From Mesorhizobium onobrychidis (GTDB lineage Bacteria > Pseudomonadota > Alphaproteobacteria > Rhizobiales > Rhizobiaceae): a stretch of 64,000 nt of DNA. The position numbers and the translations under genes are program-made. The notes beneath the pieces were generated by a model that saw only the letters and a program-made list of their open reading frames with translations, was not told the origin of the DNA and did not search any database. Each line of letters opens with the position of its first letter. Within the stretch, counting starts at the first letter, position 1. Of the stretch, positions 21,118-29,287 are shown piece after piece. The stretch spans positions 930,001 to 994,000 of the forward strand of contig NZ_CP062229.1 of assembly GCF_024707545.1 (NCBI RefSeq), written 5' to 3'.

Positions 21118-21248
21118 TGCGCTCTTCCGATATGCCGTTCTTCCATTCTGGGCCATCTTCCGACAGCCGGGTTAGGAAGCCGTGAAGAGCCGCGTCATTG
21201 AAATGACAAGAGCGTGGAGCTAGAGCAAGGCAAAGGATTTTTCCACCG

Positions 21249-21848
21249 ATGACCAAACCGCAAAACCCCGTCCAGATGGCCGTGATCGGCGCCGCCCACG
21301 GCATCAAGGGCGAATTGCGCGTGAAGACCTTCACCGGCGATCCGCTGGCGCTGGCCGACTATGGGCCGCTCTATGCCAGGGACGGCCGCGCCTTCCAGAT
21401 CGTCGACATCAGGTCGGCCAACACGGTCGTCGTGGTCCGCTTCAAGGGCATCAGCGACCGCAACGCCGCCGAGGCGCTCGCCGGCACGGAATTGTTCGTC
21501 GACCGCTCAATGCTGCCGGACAATGGCGAAGAGGACGAATTCTATCATGCCGATCTCGTCGGGTTGGCGGTCCGGGACGATACCGGTGCTGACATCGGCA
21601 AGGTTGTCGCCGTGCACAATTTCGGCGGCGGCGACATTCTCGACGTGACGCTCGGCGAGCGCAAAGGCGTGCTGATCCCGTTCACGCAGGCCGCCGTGCC
21701 TGACGTGTCGATCAAAGAGGGCTTCCTCCGTATCGATCCGGCGGCGGCGGGCTTGATCGATGACGAAGACGGCGACGAACCCGGCCGCGACGGTTTCGAC
21801 CCGAAGGGCAGGCCGCGCGGGCCGAAGGACGCCGGGGGCAACCGGTGA
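21249..21848 (+). CDS. rimM: Ribosome maturation factor RimM
   Basis: 199 residues. The N-terminal RimM domain starts [22 protein letters not shown], and the PRC-barrel domain contains [12 protein letters not shown] and [14 protein letters not shown]. It assists 30S maturation around the 16S rRNA head and S19. A C-terminal acidic/Gly-Pro tail of roughly 30 residues ([13 protein letters not shown] and onwards) extends beyond the E. coli protein. The last four bases overlap the trmD start (GTGA), so the two are coupled. Confidence 0.95.
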   Translation: MTKPQNPVQMAVIGAAHGIKGELRVKTFTGDPLALADYGPLYARDGRAFQIVDIRSANTVVVVRFKGISDRNAAEALAGTELFVDRSMLPDNGEEDEFYHADLVGLAVRDDTGADIGKVVAVHNFGGGDILDVTLGERKGVLIPFTQAAVPDVSIKEGFLRIDPAAAGLIDDEDGDEPGRDGFDPKGRPRGPKDAGGNR

Positions 21849-22543
21849 GTTTTTCCGCCACGGTGCTGACGCTCTATCCCGAGATGTTTCCCGGCGCGCT
21901 CGGCCTGTCGCTGGCCGGCCGGGCGCTGGAGGCCAGCACATGGTCGCTGGAAGCAATCCAGATCCGCGGTTTCGCCACCGATCGCCATCGCACCGTCGAC
22001 GACACGCCTGCCGGCGGCGGCGCCGGCATGGTGATGCGCGCCGACGTGCTGGCCAGCGCCATCGACTACGCCTCGCCGGCGGGTGATCCGCGCCCACGCC
22101 TGCTGATGAGCCCGCGCGGCAAGCCGCTGACGCAGGCACGCGTGCGCGAACTGGCTGCCGGGCCGGGTGCGGTGATCGTCTGCGGCCGCTTCGAGGGCGT
22201 CGACCAGCGGGTCATCGAGGCGCGGGGGCTGGAGGAGGTCTCGGTCGGCGACTTCATCCTCTCCGGCGGCGAGCCGGCGGCGCTCGTGCTTCTCGACGCC
22301 GTGGTGCGGCTGTTGCCCGGCGTGATGGGCAATGCGGTGTCGGGCGATGAGGAGAGCTTTGAAAACGGCCTGCTCGAACATCCGCACTACACGCGGCCGC
22401 AGGAATTCGAGGGCCGGCAAATCCCCGAGGTCCTCACCTCGGGCAATCACAAGAAGATCGCCGCATGGCGGCGCGCCGAGTCGGAAAAATTGACGAAGGA
22501 GCGGCGGCCGGACCTGTTAGCTGCTCACCCCCTGGTGAAATAG
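21845..22543 (+). CDS. trmD: tRNA (guanine37-N1)-methyltransferase
   Basis: 232 residues with a GTG start at 21845 overlapping rimM. SPOUT-family trefoil-knot methyltransferase that makes m1G37 to prevent frameshifting. Landmarks: [15 protein letters not shown] at the start, [39 protein letters not shown] with the catalytic region, and [15 protein letters not shown]. Its 3' end overlaps the convergent permease gene by 19 bases. In many alphaproteobacteria rplS follows trmD; here rplS lies about 1 kb on, behind the inserted permease gene. Confidence 0.95.
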   Translation: MSFSATVLTLYPEMFPGALGLSLAGRALEASTWSLEAIQIRGFATDRHRTVDDTPAGGGAGMVMRADVLASAIDYASPAGDPRPRLLMSPRGKPLTQARVRELAAGPGAVIVCGRFEGVDQRVIEARGLEEVSVGDFILSGGEPAALVLLDAVVRLLPGVMGNAVSGDEESFENGLLEHPHYTRPQEFEGRQIPEVLTSGNHKKIAAWRRAESEKLTKERRPDLLAAHPLVK

Positions 22544-23277
22544 TAAAAGGCCAGGAACACGCCGACCCCGACGACGAAGCCGCGCACGGCAATTTGCGGC
22601 ACGCGCTTGGCGATCCAGACGCCGGCATAGCCGCCCAGCGCGCCGCCGGGTATCATGATGATCGCCTGCGGCCAGGCGATGACGTCGCCGGAGATGAAGA
22701 CCAGGATGGCTACCGCCGCGATGACCACGGCCAGCATGTTCTTCAGCGCGTTCAGTCGGTGATAGTCGCCGGCCTGGGTGAGACCGAGCGTCGCCAGCAT
22801 CATGACGCCCATGCCGGCGCCGAAGAAGCCGCCATAGACGGCGGTGGCGAATTGCGCCAGGGAACCGACCAGCGAACCCACCGCTGCCTCATGCCCCGGC
22901 TTGGGCGCCGGCCTCAGCCACGGCCCGGCGGCGAACAGCGCGGTGGCCGCCAGCAGCAGCCAGGGCACCAGGGCGCGGAACGATGGATTGTCGAGCGCCA
23001 GAAGGATGAGCGCACCGGCCAGCGCACCGAAAGCCGAGATAAGGCCGAGCAGCAATGCGCCGCGCCAGAAATGCTTGATGTCGGACCAGTAGGCGAGCGT
23101 CGAGGTGATGTAGCCGGGAAACTGTGTCAGCGACGAGGTGGCGTTGGCGACGATCGGCGGCAAGCCGACCAGCGACATGGCGCCGAAGGTTATGAACGTC
23201 CCGCCGCCGGCTATGGCGTTCACGGCGCCTGAGAGAAAGCCCGCAAAAAAGAGCAGGGCCGCATCGAGAACTGTCAT
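22525..23277 (-). CDS. TauE/SafE (TSUP) family permease
   Basis: 250 residues with about eight hydrophobic segments. The N-terminal signature is [20 protein letters not shown], with [12 protein letters not shown] in the first repeat and a related Gly-rich repeat ([17 protein letters not shown]) in the second half, as in the family's two inverted halves. TSUP members export or import sulfur-containing or organic anions; the substrate is unknown. The start at 23277 matches the family; a GTG at 23307 would add ten residues. The 3' end overlaps trmD. Confidence 0.87.
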   Translation of the reverse strand: MTVLDAALLFFAGFLSGAVNAIAGGGTFITFGAMSLVGLPPIVANATSSLTQFPGYITSTLAYWSDIKHFWRGALLLGLISAFGALAGALILLALDNPSFRALVPWLLLAATALFAAGPWLRPAPKPGHEAAVGSLVGSLAQFATAVYGGFFGAGMGVMMLATLGLTQAGDYHRLNALKNMLAVVIAAVAILVFISGDVIAWPQAIIMIPGGALGGYAGVWIAKRVPQIAVRGFVVGVGVFLAFYYFTRG

Positions 23278-23611
23278 GGAGGGGTATTGCCGCCGGAGGA
23301 AAGTCACATTTTATCCGACTTAAAAAGCTTGGGCCTTAGACGCAACCCCTGCGCTGAAAGATTGCAATGTCGGCCAACGACCAAAAAAGACACGGCGAAG
23401 GCGTGACAAAGCGTCGAAATAGCTGTATGTGCGCGCCGAACCGGAAGAACAATCTGCCGGACCCGTCAACAATGGCGGTGTAGTCGCCCCTGCCCGATGT
23501 TCTCGAACCCGGATGGTCTCGAACAAAGGGCATAGCCGAGCGGTCGATGCAACTGCAAGGCTAGTGTCGGACGCTCTGACTGTCGGAAGAACAAGAAGTG
23601 GATTTGTAGAG
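23278..23611. other. 334-base gene-free region upstream of rplS
   Basis: This is the divergent promoter region of the TSUP permease and rplS. I see no tRNA, no repeat of the families found elsewhere and no clear ORF. The 170 bases before rplS are moderately structured and could be a long 5' leader. Nothing in it can be assigned. Confidence 0.5.
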
Positions 23612-24151
23612 ATGGATATCCTCCGTCAGCTCGAGGCCGAACAGGCCGCCAAGATCGAAGCCAAGCGCAAGCTTCCCGAATTCCAGCCCGGCGACACCGT
23701 GCGCGTCCAGGTCCGCGTGACCGAAGGCACCCGCACCCGCGTCCAGGCCTATGAGGGCGTCGTCATCGCCCGCGCCGGCGCCGGCTTCCAGGAGAATTTC
23801 ACCGTTCGCAAGATTTCCTACGGCGAAGGCGTGGAGCGTGTGTTCCCGGTCTTTTCGCCGATGGTCGAGGGCGTCGAGATCGTGCGCCGCGGCAAGGTGC
23901 GCCGCGCCAAGCTCTATTACCTGCGCGATCGCCGCGGCAAGTCGGCCCGCATTTCGGAAAACACCGGCGTGCGCGCCCGCAAGCTGAACGATGAGGAGCG
24001 CGATGCGCTGAACGCCGAGAAGGCCCGCATCGAGGCCGAGAAGGTGGCCGCCGCCCAGGCGCTGGCCGCCGAGAAGGCCGCGCAGGACGCCGCCGAGAAG
24101 AAGGCTGCCGACGAGGCCGCCAAGGCCGCGGAAGCGGCTGTCGCCGAATAA
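23612..24151 (+). CDS. rplS: Large ribosomal subunit protein bL19 with C-terminal extension
   Basis: 179 residues. The first ~120 are ordinary bL19 ([26 protein letters not shown]... ending in [15 protein letters not shown]), a protein at the subunit interface. The remaining ~55 residues are an Ala/Lys/Glu-rich helix-prone tail ([20 protein letters not shown] and on), absent from E. coli bL19. The start at 23612 is the family start; the longer upstream frame does not resemble protein. A strong terminator follows. Confidence 0.95.
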   Translation: MDILRQLEAEQAAKIEAKRKLPEFQPGDTVRVQVRVTEGTRTRVQAYEGVVIARAGAGFQENFTVRKISYGEGVERVFPVFSPMVEGVEIVRRGKVRRAKLYYLRDRRGKSARISENTGVRARKLNDEERDALNAEKARIEAEKVAAAQALAAEKAAQDAAEKKAADEAAKAAEAAVAE

Positions 24152-24175
24152 CGCGTCTTCAAAACCCATGTTTCG

Positions 24176-24203
24176 AAAAGGCGGCTTCGGCCGCCTTTTT
24201 GTT
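24176..24203 (+). terminator. Rho-independent terminator after rplS
   Basis: Stem AAAAGGCGGC (24176-24185), loop TTCG, stem GCCGCCTTTT (24190-24199), followed by a T run. A textbook terminator with a stable UUCG-type tetraloop. Confidence 0.92.
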
Positions 24204-24414
24204 TCGCGGGATGGATTCGATCTTGCCGGGCCGCATCGGTGCGCAATCGATACGGATCGTTCCGTAATCGTTTGGTGAAAGCATGGGAATTCATTTTCGC
24301 GCAAAGCGGCGCACCAAGCCGGCTTGCAAGGCGCTTGCGGAAAGCTAAAGTCGGCGCCGGATTTTCCTGCAAGCCTCGACCATGTCGAGGCGGTTCAAGT
24401 TTTCGGGGTGTACC

Positions 24415-25212
24415 ATGACCAAATCGAAACTGCTGTTGGCCGGCCTGTTGGCTCTGATACTTGCGCCGGTCGCCGCCCTGGCGCAGGCGCTGCCCGATCT
24501 CGGCGGCAAGAAGGTGGTGGTGGTGACGGAGAACGCCTATCCGCCATTGCAGTTCATCGACGCCAAGACCGGCAAGCAGATCGGCTGGGAATATGACGCG
24601 ATGAACGAGATCGCCAAGCGGCTCAGTTTCCAGGTCGAGTACCAGAACACCTCTTGGGACGCGATGATCCAGGCGGTTTCCGACAACCAGTACAACATCG
24701 GCATGACCGGTATCACGATCAAGGACGACCGCAAGCAGAAGGTCGATTTCTCCGACCCCTACATGCGCTCGGAACAGTTCATGCTGGTGCGCGGCGACGA
24801 GAAGCGCTTCACCGACGCCAAGACCTTCGGCGCCTTCAAGGAAGGGCTGATCGGGGCGCAGGCCGGCACCACCCCCTTCTACACCGCCGTCTACAGCGTG
24901 CTCGACGGCAATGAGCAGAACCCGCGCATCAAACTGTTCGAGACGTTCGGTGCGACGGTGCAAGCGTTGAAGACCGGTGACGTCGACGTCGTTTTGACCG
25001 ACGGCACTGCCGGCAAGGGCTATGTCGAGGCGTCCAATGGCGGGCTGAAGCTGATCGGCGGCCCGCTCGGCACCGAGGATTTCGGCTTCATCTTCCCCAA
25101 GGGTTCGGATCTGGTGAAGCCGGTCAATGCAGCGATCGCCGCACTGAAGGCCGACGGCACGCTCGACGCGCTCAACAAGAAATGGTTCCTCGACTACAAG
25201 ATGGGGCAGTAG
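24415..25212 (+). CDS. Amino-acid ABC transporter substrate-binding protein
   Basis: 265 residues. The signal peptide is 1-23 ([18 protein letters not shown]). The mature part has the family-3 binding-protein pattern: [53 protein letters not shown], and [14 protein letters not shown]. This predicts a polar amino acid or related ligand in the periplasm. The start at 24415 is preceded by GGGGTG. It pairs with the permease 150 bases downstream; a perfect 24-base-arm palindrome separates them, which could lower permease expression. Confidence 0.9.
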   Translation: MTKSKLLLAGLLALILAPVAALAQALPDLGGKKVVVVTENAYPPLQFIDAKTGKQIGWEYDAMNEIAKRLSFQVEYQNTSWDAMIQAVSDNQYNIGMTGITIKDDRKQKVDFSDPYMRSEQFMLVRGDEKRFTDAKTFGAFKEGLIGAQAGTTPFYTAVYSVLDGNEQNPRIKLFETFGATVQALKTGDVDVVLTDGTAGKGYVEASNGGLKLIGGPLGTEDFGFIFPKGSDLVKPVNAAIAALKADGTLDALNKKWFLDYKMGQ

Positions 25213-25269
25213 CACTTTTGTCGCGGATGTTGCGGGACGCGCAGGAACTCGCGCTGCCTTCGTTCCTTC

Positions 25270-25318
25270 GCGCCCCCCTCTGTCCTGCCGGACAGTCCGG
25301 CAGGACAGAGGGGGGCGC
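25270..25318. repeat. Perfect 24-base inverted repeat, family D palindrome
   Basis: Arms 25270-25293 and 25295-25318 are exact reverse complements with a one-base spacer. The arm begins gcgcccccctctgtcctgcc, the same sequence that bounds the composite element at 36572-36750 and the fragment at 6238-6265. It looks like a family D element that has lost its centre. It lies between the ABC binding protein and permease genes. Confidence 0.9.
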
Positions 25319-25363
25319 CATAGAGCGCTGCCTCCGCGATGCCTGCTTTACTGGCACTGCCTA

Positions 25364-26173
25364 ATGCCCCCAGCTTCAACCTCCAAAACCGACTTCCCCT
25401 GGTGGCTTGCCGTGGCGGCGGCGCTCGCCGTGGCCGCTGCCATCTTCATTGCAGCAAGCGAGCTCTATGCCCAGGTTTTCGCGACCGTCGCCACGGGCAT
25501 TGGCATCACCGTCTTCGTCACGATGGTCGCCTTCGCGCTGGCCTCGGCAATCGGGCTCGGCATTGCGCTGATGGGACTGTCGGGGTCGCGCTGGCTGCGC
25601 CAGATTGCTCGCTTCTATGTCGAGATCATCCGTGGCGTGCCAATGCTGGTGCTGTTGTTCTGGATCGCCTTTGCCGGGGCGCCGGCTTTCGTCGCGGCGT
25701 GGAACGCGCTGACCGCGCCGTTGCAAAATGCCGGCCTGTTTGGCGAACTGCTGGTGCGCGACGTGTCGTTGCTGTGGCGCGCCATCATGGCGCTGACCAT
25801 CGGCTATTCCGCGTTTATCTCGGAGGTCTTCCGCGCCGGCATCCAGGCAGTCGAGAAGGGCCAGATCGAGGCCGCGAAGGCGCTGGGGCTGACGCGCACG
25901 CAGCGTTTCCGGCTGATCGTCTTTCCGCAGGCGATCCGCACCATCCTGCCGCCGCTCGGCAATGATTTCGTCGCCATGGTCAAGGATTCTTCGCTGGTCT
26001 CGGTGCTCGGCGTCGCCGACATCACCCAGATGGGCAAGATCTACGCCGCCGGCTCGTTCCGCTTCTTCGAAACCTATTCGATCGTCGCCTATATCTATCT
26101 TATCCTGACGGTCGGCCTGTCGCTGGCCTTGCGGGGGCTGGAGAAGCGGCTGCGCCGCCAGCATGAGGAATAG
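25364..26173 (+). CDS. Amino-acid ABC transporter permease
   Basis: 269 residues, a HisMQ-type inner-membrane permease with about five or six membrane segments. The EAA loop that contacts the ATPase is clear (IEAAKALGLTRTQRFRLIVF), as are RGVPMLVLLFW and FVAMVKDSSLVSVLG. It pairs with the upstream binding protein. No ATP-binding subunit follows in the window, so the system must borrow an ATPase or have one elsewhere; the permease may act as a homodimer. Confidence 0.9.
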   Translation: MPPASTSKTDFPWWLAVAAALAVAAAIFIAASELYAQVFATVATGIGITVFVTMVAFALASAIGLGIALMGLSGSRWLRQIARFYVEIIRGVPMLVLLFWIAFAGAPAFVAAWNALTAPLQNAGLFGELLVRDVSLLWRAIMALTIGYSAFISEVFRAGIQAVEKGQIEAAKALGLTRTQRFRLIVFPQAIRTILPPLGNDFVAMVKDSSLVSVLGVADITQMGKIYAAGSFRFFETYSIVAYIYLILTVGLSLALRGLEKRLRRQHEE

Positions 26174-26221
26174 CCGGCAGGCGAAGACGGCACTATCATC
26201 GCGGCAGATTTTGTTTTTTGT

Positions 26222-26291
26222 GCATGTCGTTGTCCCAAAAGCGCTGCGCACCCCCCGTTCAAGCCCGAGGGCATGCTTTTGGGCGACATGC
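26222..26291. repeat. Intergenic inverted repeat, family F, copy 1
   Basis: Arms gcatgtcg-ttgt-cccaaaagc (26222-26242) and gcttttggg-cgacatgc (26275-26291), complementary apart from a four-base bulge. A second copy with the same arms is at 53140-53184. It lies just upstream of the methyltransferase gene. Confidence 0.7.
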
Positions 26292-26312
26292 ATGAGTTGG
26301 AGGTTCAGATCC

Positions 26313-26948
26313 ATGATTATCGACAAAGCCAATGCGGCCTTGGAGTCCGTCTATACGGCCGACACGCCGGAAGCGCTGGCGCAAGCCTATGCCGCATGGG
26401 CTGCGGCCTATGACAGCGAAACCGCCTCGCTCGGTTATCTCCTGCCGTTCCTGATCGCCGCCTGGGTGGCGCGCCATGTTCCATCAGGCGAGGGGCCGCT
26501 GCTCGACGCCGGCTGCGGCACCGGCCTGTCGGGACCATCGCTCAAAGCGCTCGGCTATCAGGACATCGCCGGGCTCGACCTGTCGGATGAAATGCTCGAC
26601 ATCGCCGGCAGCCGCCAGGCCTACAGCGAGCTGAAACAGGCGATGCTTGGCGGTCCGCTGCCTTGGCCGGACGGGTATTTCCGCGCCTTCTTCTCGACCG
26701 GCGTGTTCACCATCAGCCACGCGCCGGCCTCCGGCCTGCATGAACTGGTGCGGATCACCAAGAAGGGCGGCCACGCCATCTTCACCGTTCGCGACCAAGT
26801 GTTCGAGAGCGGCGGCTTTCGTGACGTCCTTGCCGAGTTGGAGCGCGACAAAAAATGGCGGTCGGTCGAGGAAAGCCCGTGGTTCCGCTGCTATGCAATC
26901 GCCGAGCACGAGGCGCTGGTGAAGACTTTTGTGTTTGAAGTGGTTTGA
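26313..26948 (+). CDS. Class I SAM-dependent methyltransferase
   Basis: 211 residues. The SAM-binding motif I is LLDAGCGTGLSGPSL, motif II is ...IAGLDLSDEMLDIA, and a later block is LVRITKKGGHAIFTVRD. The substrate is unknown; the pattern fits the Williams-Beuren-syndrome-27-like or UbiE-like small-molecule methyltransferases. The start at 26313 is supported by GGAGG at a good distance; the upstream frame runs through repeat F. Confidence 0.85.
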   Translation: MIIDKANAALESVYTADTPEALAQAYAAWAAAYDSETASLGYLLPFLIAAWVARHVPSGEGPLLDAGCGTGLSGPSLKALGYQDIAGLDLSDEMLDIAGSRQAYSELKQAMLGGPLPWPDGYFRAFFSTGVFTISHAPASGLHELVRITKKGGHAIFTVRDQVFESGGFRDVLAELERDKKWRSVEESPWFRCYAIAEHEALVKTFVFEVV

Positions 26949-26961
26949 GAGGCGGCTTCTT

Positions 26962-27093
26962 CCTTCTCCCCTTGTGGGAGAAGGTGGATCGGCGCGCAGC
27001 GCCGAGACGGATGAGGGGTGGCGGCGTCGGCGTTCCCTGGAGCACCCCTCATCCGTCGCCTTCGGCGACACCTTCTCCCACAAGGGGAGAAGG
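26962..27093. repeat. Large nested inverted repeat, family G
   Basis: Outer arms at 26962-26985 and 27070-27093 (ccttctccccttgtgggaga and its complement), each itself nearly palindromic. Inner arms are gacggatgaggggtg (27006-27020) and cacccctcatccgtc (27043-27057). It starts 13 bases after the methyltransferase stop and is the size of a small non-autonomous mobile repeat. Confidence 0.82.
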
Positions 27094-27140
27094 GGAAGCC
27101 GCGCCACACCTACCGATTGCCGAAATCGGCAAAGATTGAT

Positions 27141-27269
27141 ATGAGCCACGCCATGGAACAGCTTTTTGGCGATCCGGCTTACAAGGGCTTCGTGCTGCAG
27201 GACAGAAAACGCCTGCCGTCGCGATTCTCGGCGCGCGTTTCCGGCGCTCTGACCAGCCGACTTCGCTAG
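27141..27269 (+). CDS. Possible 42-codon ORF upstream of leuC
   Basis: ATG-initiated, 42 residues (begins MSHAMEQLFGDPAYKGFVLQ), rich in Arg/Ser at the end. It lies between repeat G and leuC. There is no strong ribosome-binding site, and I do not recognise it. It contains five scattered leucines rather than a run, so it is not an obvious leucine leader peptide. A 6-bp-stem palindrome follows at 27278-27293. It may be non-coding. Confidence 0.3.
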   Translation: MSHAMEQLFGDPAYKGFVLQDRKRLPSRFSARVSGALTSRLR

Positions 27270-27332
27270 GCCGTGTTCGCCGGCTAGCCGGCGCTTGCCC
27301 TTTCCCATTTTTATATCGACGGATTTACGCAC

Positions 27333-28742
27333 ATGAGCGCACCACGCACCCTCTACGACAAGATATTCGACGACCATGTCGTCGACCGCCAGGACGACGG
27401 CACCTGCCTGCTCTACATCGACCGTCATCTCGTCCATGAAGTGACCAGCCCGCAAGCCTTCGAAGGCCTGCGCATGACCGGCAGAAACGTCCGGCATCCG
27501 GAAAAGACGCTGGCCGTGGTCGACCACAATGTGTCGACCTCGCCGGAGCGCAAGTTCGGCATCAAGAACGAGGAAAGCCGCATCCAGGTCGAGGCGCTGG
27601 CCAAGAACGCCAAGGATTTCGGCGTCGAATATTATTCCGAGAAGGATATCCGCCAAGGCATCGTCCACATCATCGGTCCGGAGCAGGGCTTTACGCTGCC
27701 CGGCATGACCATCGTCTGCGGCGACAGCCACACCTCGACGCATGGCGCTTTCGGCGCATTGGCGCATGGCATCGGCACCTCGGAAGTTGAGCATGTGCTG
27801 GCCACGCAGACGCTGATCCAGCGCAAGGCCAAGAACATGCTGGTGCGCGTCGACGGCGTACTGCCGGAAGGCGTCACCGCCAAGGACATCATTTTGGCGA
27901 TCATCGGCGAGATCGGCACTGCCGGCGGCACCGGCTATGTCATCGAATATGCCGGCGAAGCGATCCGCGCGCTGTCCATGGAAGGCCGCATGACTATCTG
28001 CAACATGTCGATCGAGGGCGGCGCCCGTGCCGGCCTGATCGCGCCTGACGAGACGACCTTCGCCTATGTCAAGGATAAGCCGCGCGCGCCGAAGGGCGAG
28101 GCGTGGGATGCCGCGCTCGCCTACTGGAAGACGCTGCAGTCCGACGAGGGCGCGCATTTCGACAAGGTGGTCGTGCTCGACGCGGCGAAACTGCCGCCGA
28201 TCGTCTCCTGGGGCTCTTCGCCCGAGGACGTCGTCTCGGTCCAGGGCGTCGTGCCGAACCCCGACGATATCGCCGATGAGAACAAGCGCACCTCCAAGCA
28301 GCGCGCGCTCGACTATATGGGGCTGACGCCGGGTACCAGGATCACCGATATCGCGCTCGACCGCGTCTTCATCGGCTCCTGCACCAACGGCCGCATCGAG
28401 GATCTGCGCGCCGTCGCCAAGGTGGTCGAGGGCAAGAAAGTCAGCCCGCATGTCGATGCGATGATCGTGCCGGGCTCCGGTCTGGTCAAGGAGCAGGCGG
28501 AAGCAGAAGGTCTCGACAAGATCTTTGTCGCCGCCGGTTTCGACTGGCGTGAGCCGGGCTGCTCGATGTGCCTTGCCATGAATGACGACCGGCTGAAGCC
28601 GCATGAACGCTGCGCCTCGACCTCGAACCGCAATTTCGAGGGCCGTCAGGGCTTCAAGGGCCGTACCCATCTGGTGTCGCCGGCCATGGCGGCGGCGGCG
28701 GCGATCGCCGGCCATTTCGTCGACATCCGTGAGTGGAAATAA
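27333..28742 (+). CDS. leuC: 3-isopropylmalate dehydratase large subunit
   Basis: 469 residues, aconitase superfamily. It isomerises 2- to 3-isopropylmalate in leucine synthesis together with LeuD, which is not in the window. The 4Fe-4S cysteines are visible in [28 protein letters not shown] and GCSMCLAMN. The active-site-type arginines are in [11 protein letters not shown]. Length and ends are normal. Convergent with the small gene at 28815, with a terminator between. Confidence 0.97.
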   Translation: MSAPRTLYDKIFDDHVVDRQDDGTCLLYIDRHLVHEVTSPQAFEGLRMTGRNVRHPEKTLAVVDHNVSTSPERKFGIKNEESRIQVEALAKNAKDFGVEYYSEKDIRQGIVHIIGPEQGFTLPGMTIVCGDSHTSTHGAFGALAHGIGTSEVEHVLATQTLIQRKAKNMLVRVDGVLPEGVTAKDIILAIIGEIGTAGGTGYVIEYAGEAIRALSMEGRMTICNMSIEGGARAGLIAPDETTFAYVKDKPRAPKGEAWDAALAYWKTLQSDEGAHFDKVVVLDAAKLPPIVSWGSSPEDVVSVQGVVPNPDDIADENKRTSKQRALDYMGLTPGTRITDIALDRVFIGSCTNGRIEDLRAVAKVVEGKKVSPHVDAMIVPGSGLVKEQAEAEGLDKIFVAAGFDWREPGCSMCLAMNDDRLKPHERCASTSNRNFEGRQGFKGRTHLVSPAMAAAAAIAGHFVDIREWK

Positions 28743-28781
28743 ACGCAGGGCTGCCACAGTCCGTATATGAGTGCATGCCAG

Positions 28782-28816
28782 GCCCGAGCCGCAACGCGAT
28801 TCGGGCCCTTTCTTTC
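28782..28816 (+). terminator. Terminator after leuC
   Basis: Stem GGCCCGA (28782-28788) / TCGGGCC (28802-28808), 13-base loop, then CTTTCTTT. The tract overlaps the stop of the convergent 28815 gene. Confidence 0.65.
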
Positions 28817-29126
28817 AGCCGGGGCGCCTAACGAATTCGTGGAATTGCTCACGGCGGCCGGGTTGATCCTTTGCCACCACGAGCGCCAGCTGGCGTTCGT
28901 CGAAAAGCTTGAACCATTCGTCCCATTCGACCAGTTCGTAGCCGCCGGCGTTGGCCGGGCGTTCGGCCTGGTCCTGGTCCTGATAGGCATGCTGGCCGAA
29001 AACCAGCCTCAGCATGGCTTGCGTGCCTGTTTCGGGCGATACATCGACGATTGCCGGAAATCCGGCACGTGACGCGGCCCATGAGCGAATTGCCTCGTGG
29101 TCGGTCAGCATGATCGTATCGGCCAT
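28815..29126 (-). CDS. Small conserved protein of unknown function, EcfG-type promoter
   Basis: 103 residues, soluble, no signal. Conserved-looking blocks are DHEAIRSWAASRAGFPAIVD at the start and ELVEWDEWFKLFDERQLALV near the end, with a short beta segment (MLRLVFG) in between. I recall a family of ~100-residue rhizobial proteins with this layout, sometimes mislabelled as glucan-branching enzymes; the true function is unknown. An EcfG-type promoter (29156-29181) lies 30 bases upstream, suggesting general-stress expression. Confidence 0.72.
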   Translation of the reverse strand: MADTIMLTDHEAIRSWAASRAGFPAIVDVSPETGTQAMLRLVFGQHAYQDQDQAERPANAGGYELVEWDEWFKLFDERQLALVVAKDQPGRREQFHEFVRRPG

Positions 29127-29155
29127 GAAAGCGTCTCCATCGATTGCTGCTGGAA

Positions 29156-29181
29156 AACGCCGGGCCGCGGTTTCAAGTTCC
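29156..29181 (-). promoter_or_regulatory. EcfG-type general stress promoter for the 28815-29126 gene
   Basis: Minus-strand GGAAC (29181-29177), 17-base spacer, CGTT (29159-29156). Same spacing as the site in front of the DUF1328 gene at 2931-2956. It is about 30 bases upstream of the start codon. Confidence 0.65.
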
Positions 29182-29287
29182 GTGCAGCAGCTTCATGGGT
29201 GACTTCGCGCATATTCGATCCCGCTTAACCGCTTGTTTGGGCTTCCGCTCTAAGGTCTTCCCTGACGCAAGCGTGGGGCACGGTCCT

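Noticed and set aside
23530..23575. tRNA-like D-arm text (gccgagcggtcgatgc) upstream of rplS
   Set aside because: No acceptor stem, anticodon arm or T-loop (no ggttcgaatcc-type sequence) can be fitted around it.
26484..28757. A 757-codon minus-strand frame across the methyltransferase gene, repeat G and leuC
   Set aside because: It crosses two real genes and a repeat element, so it cannot be a gene.
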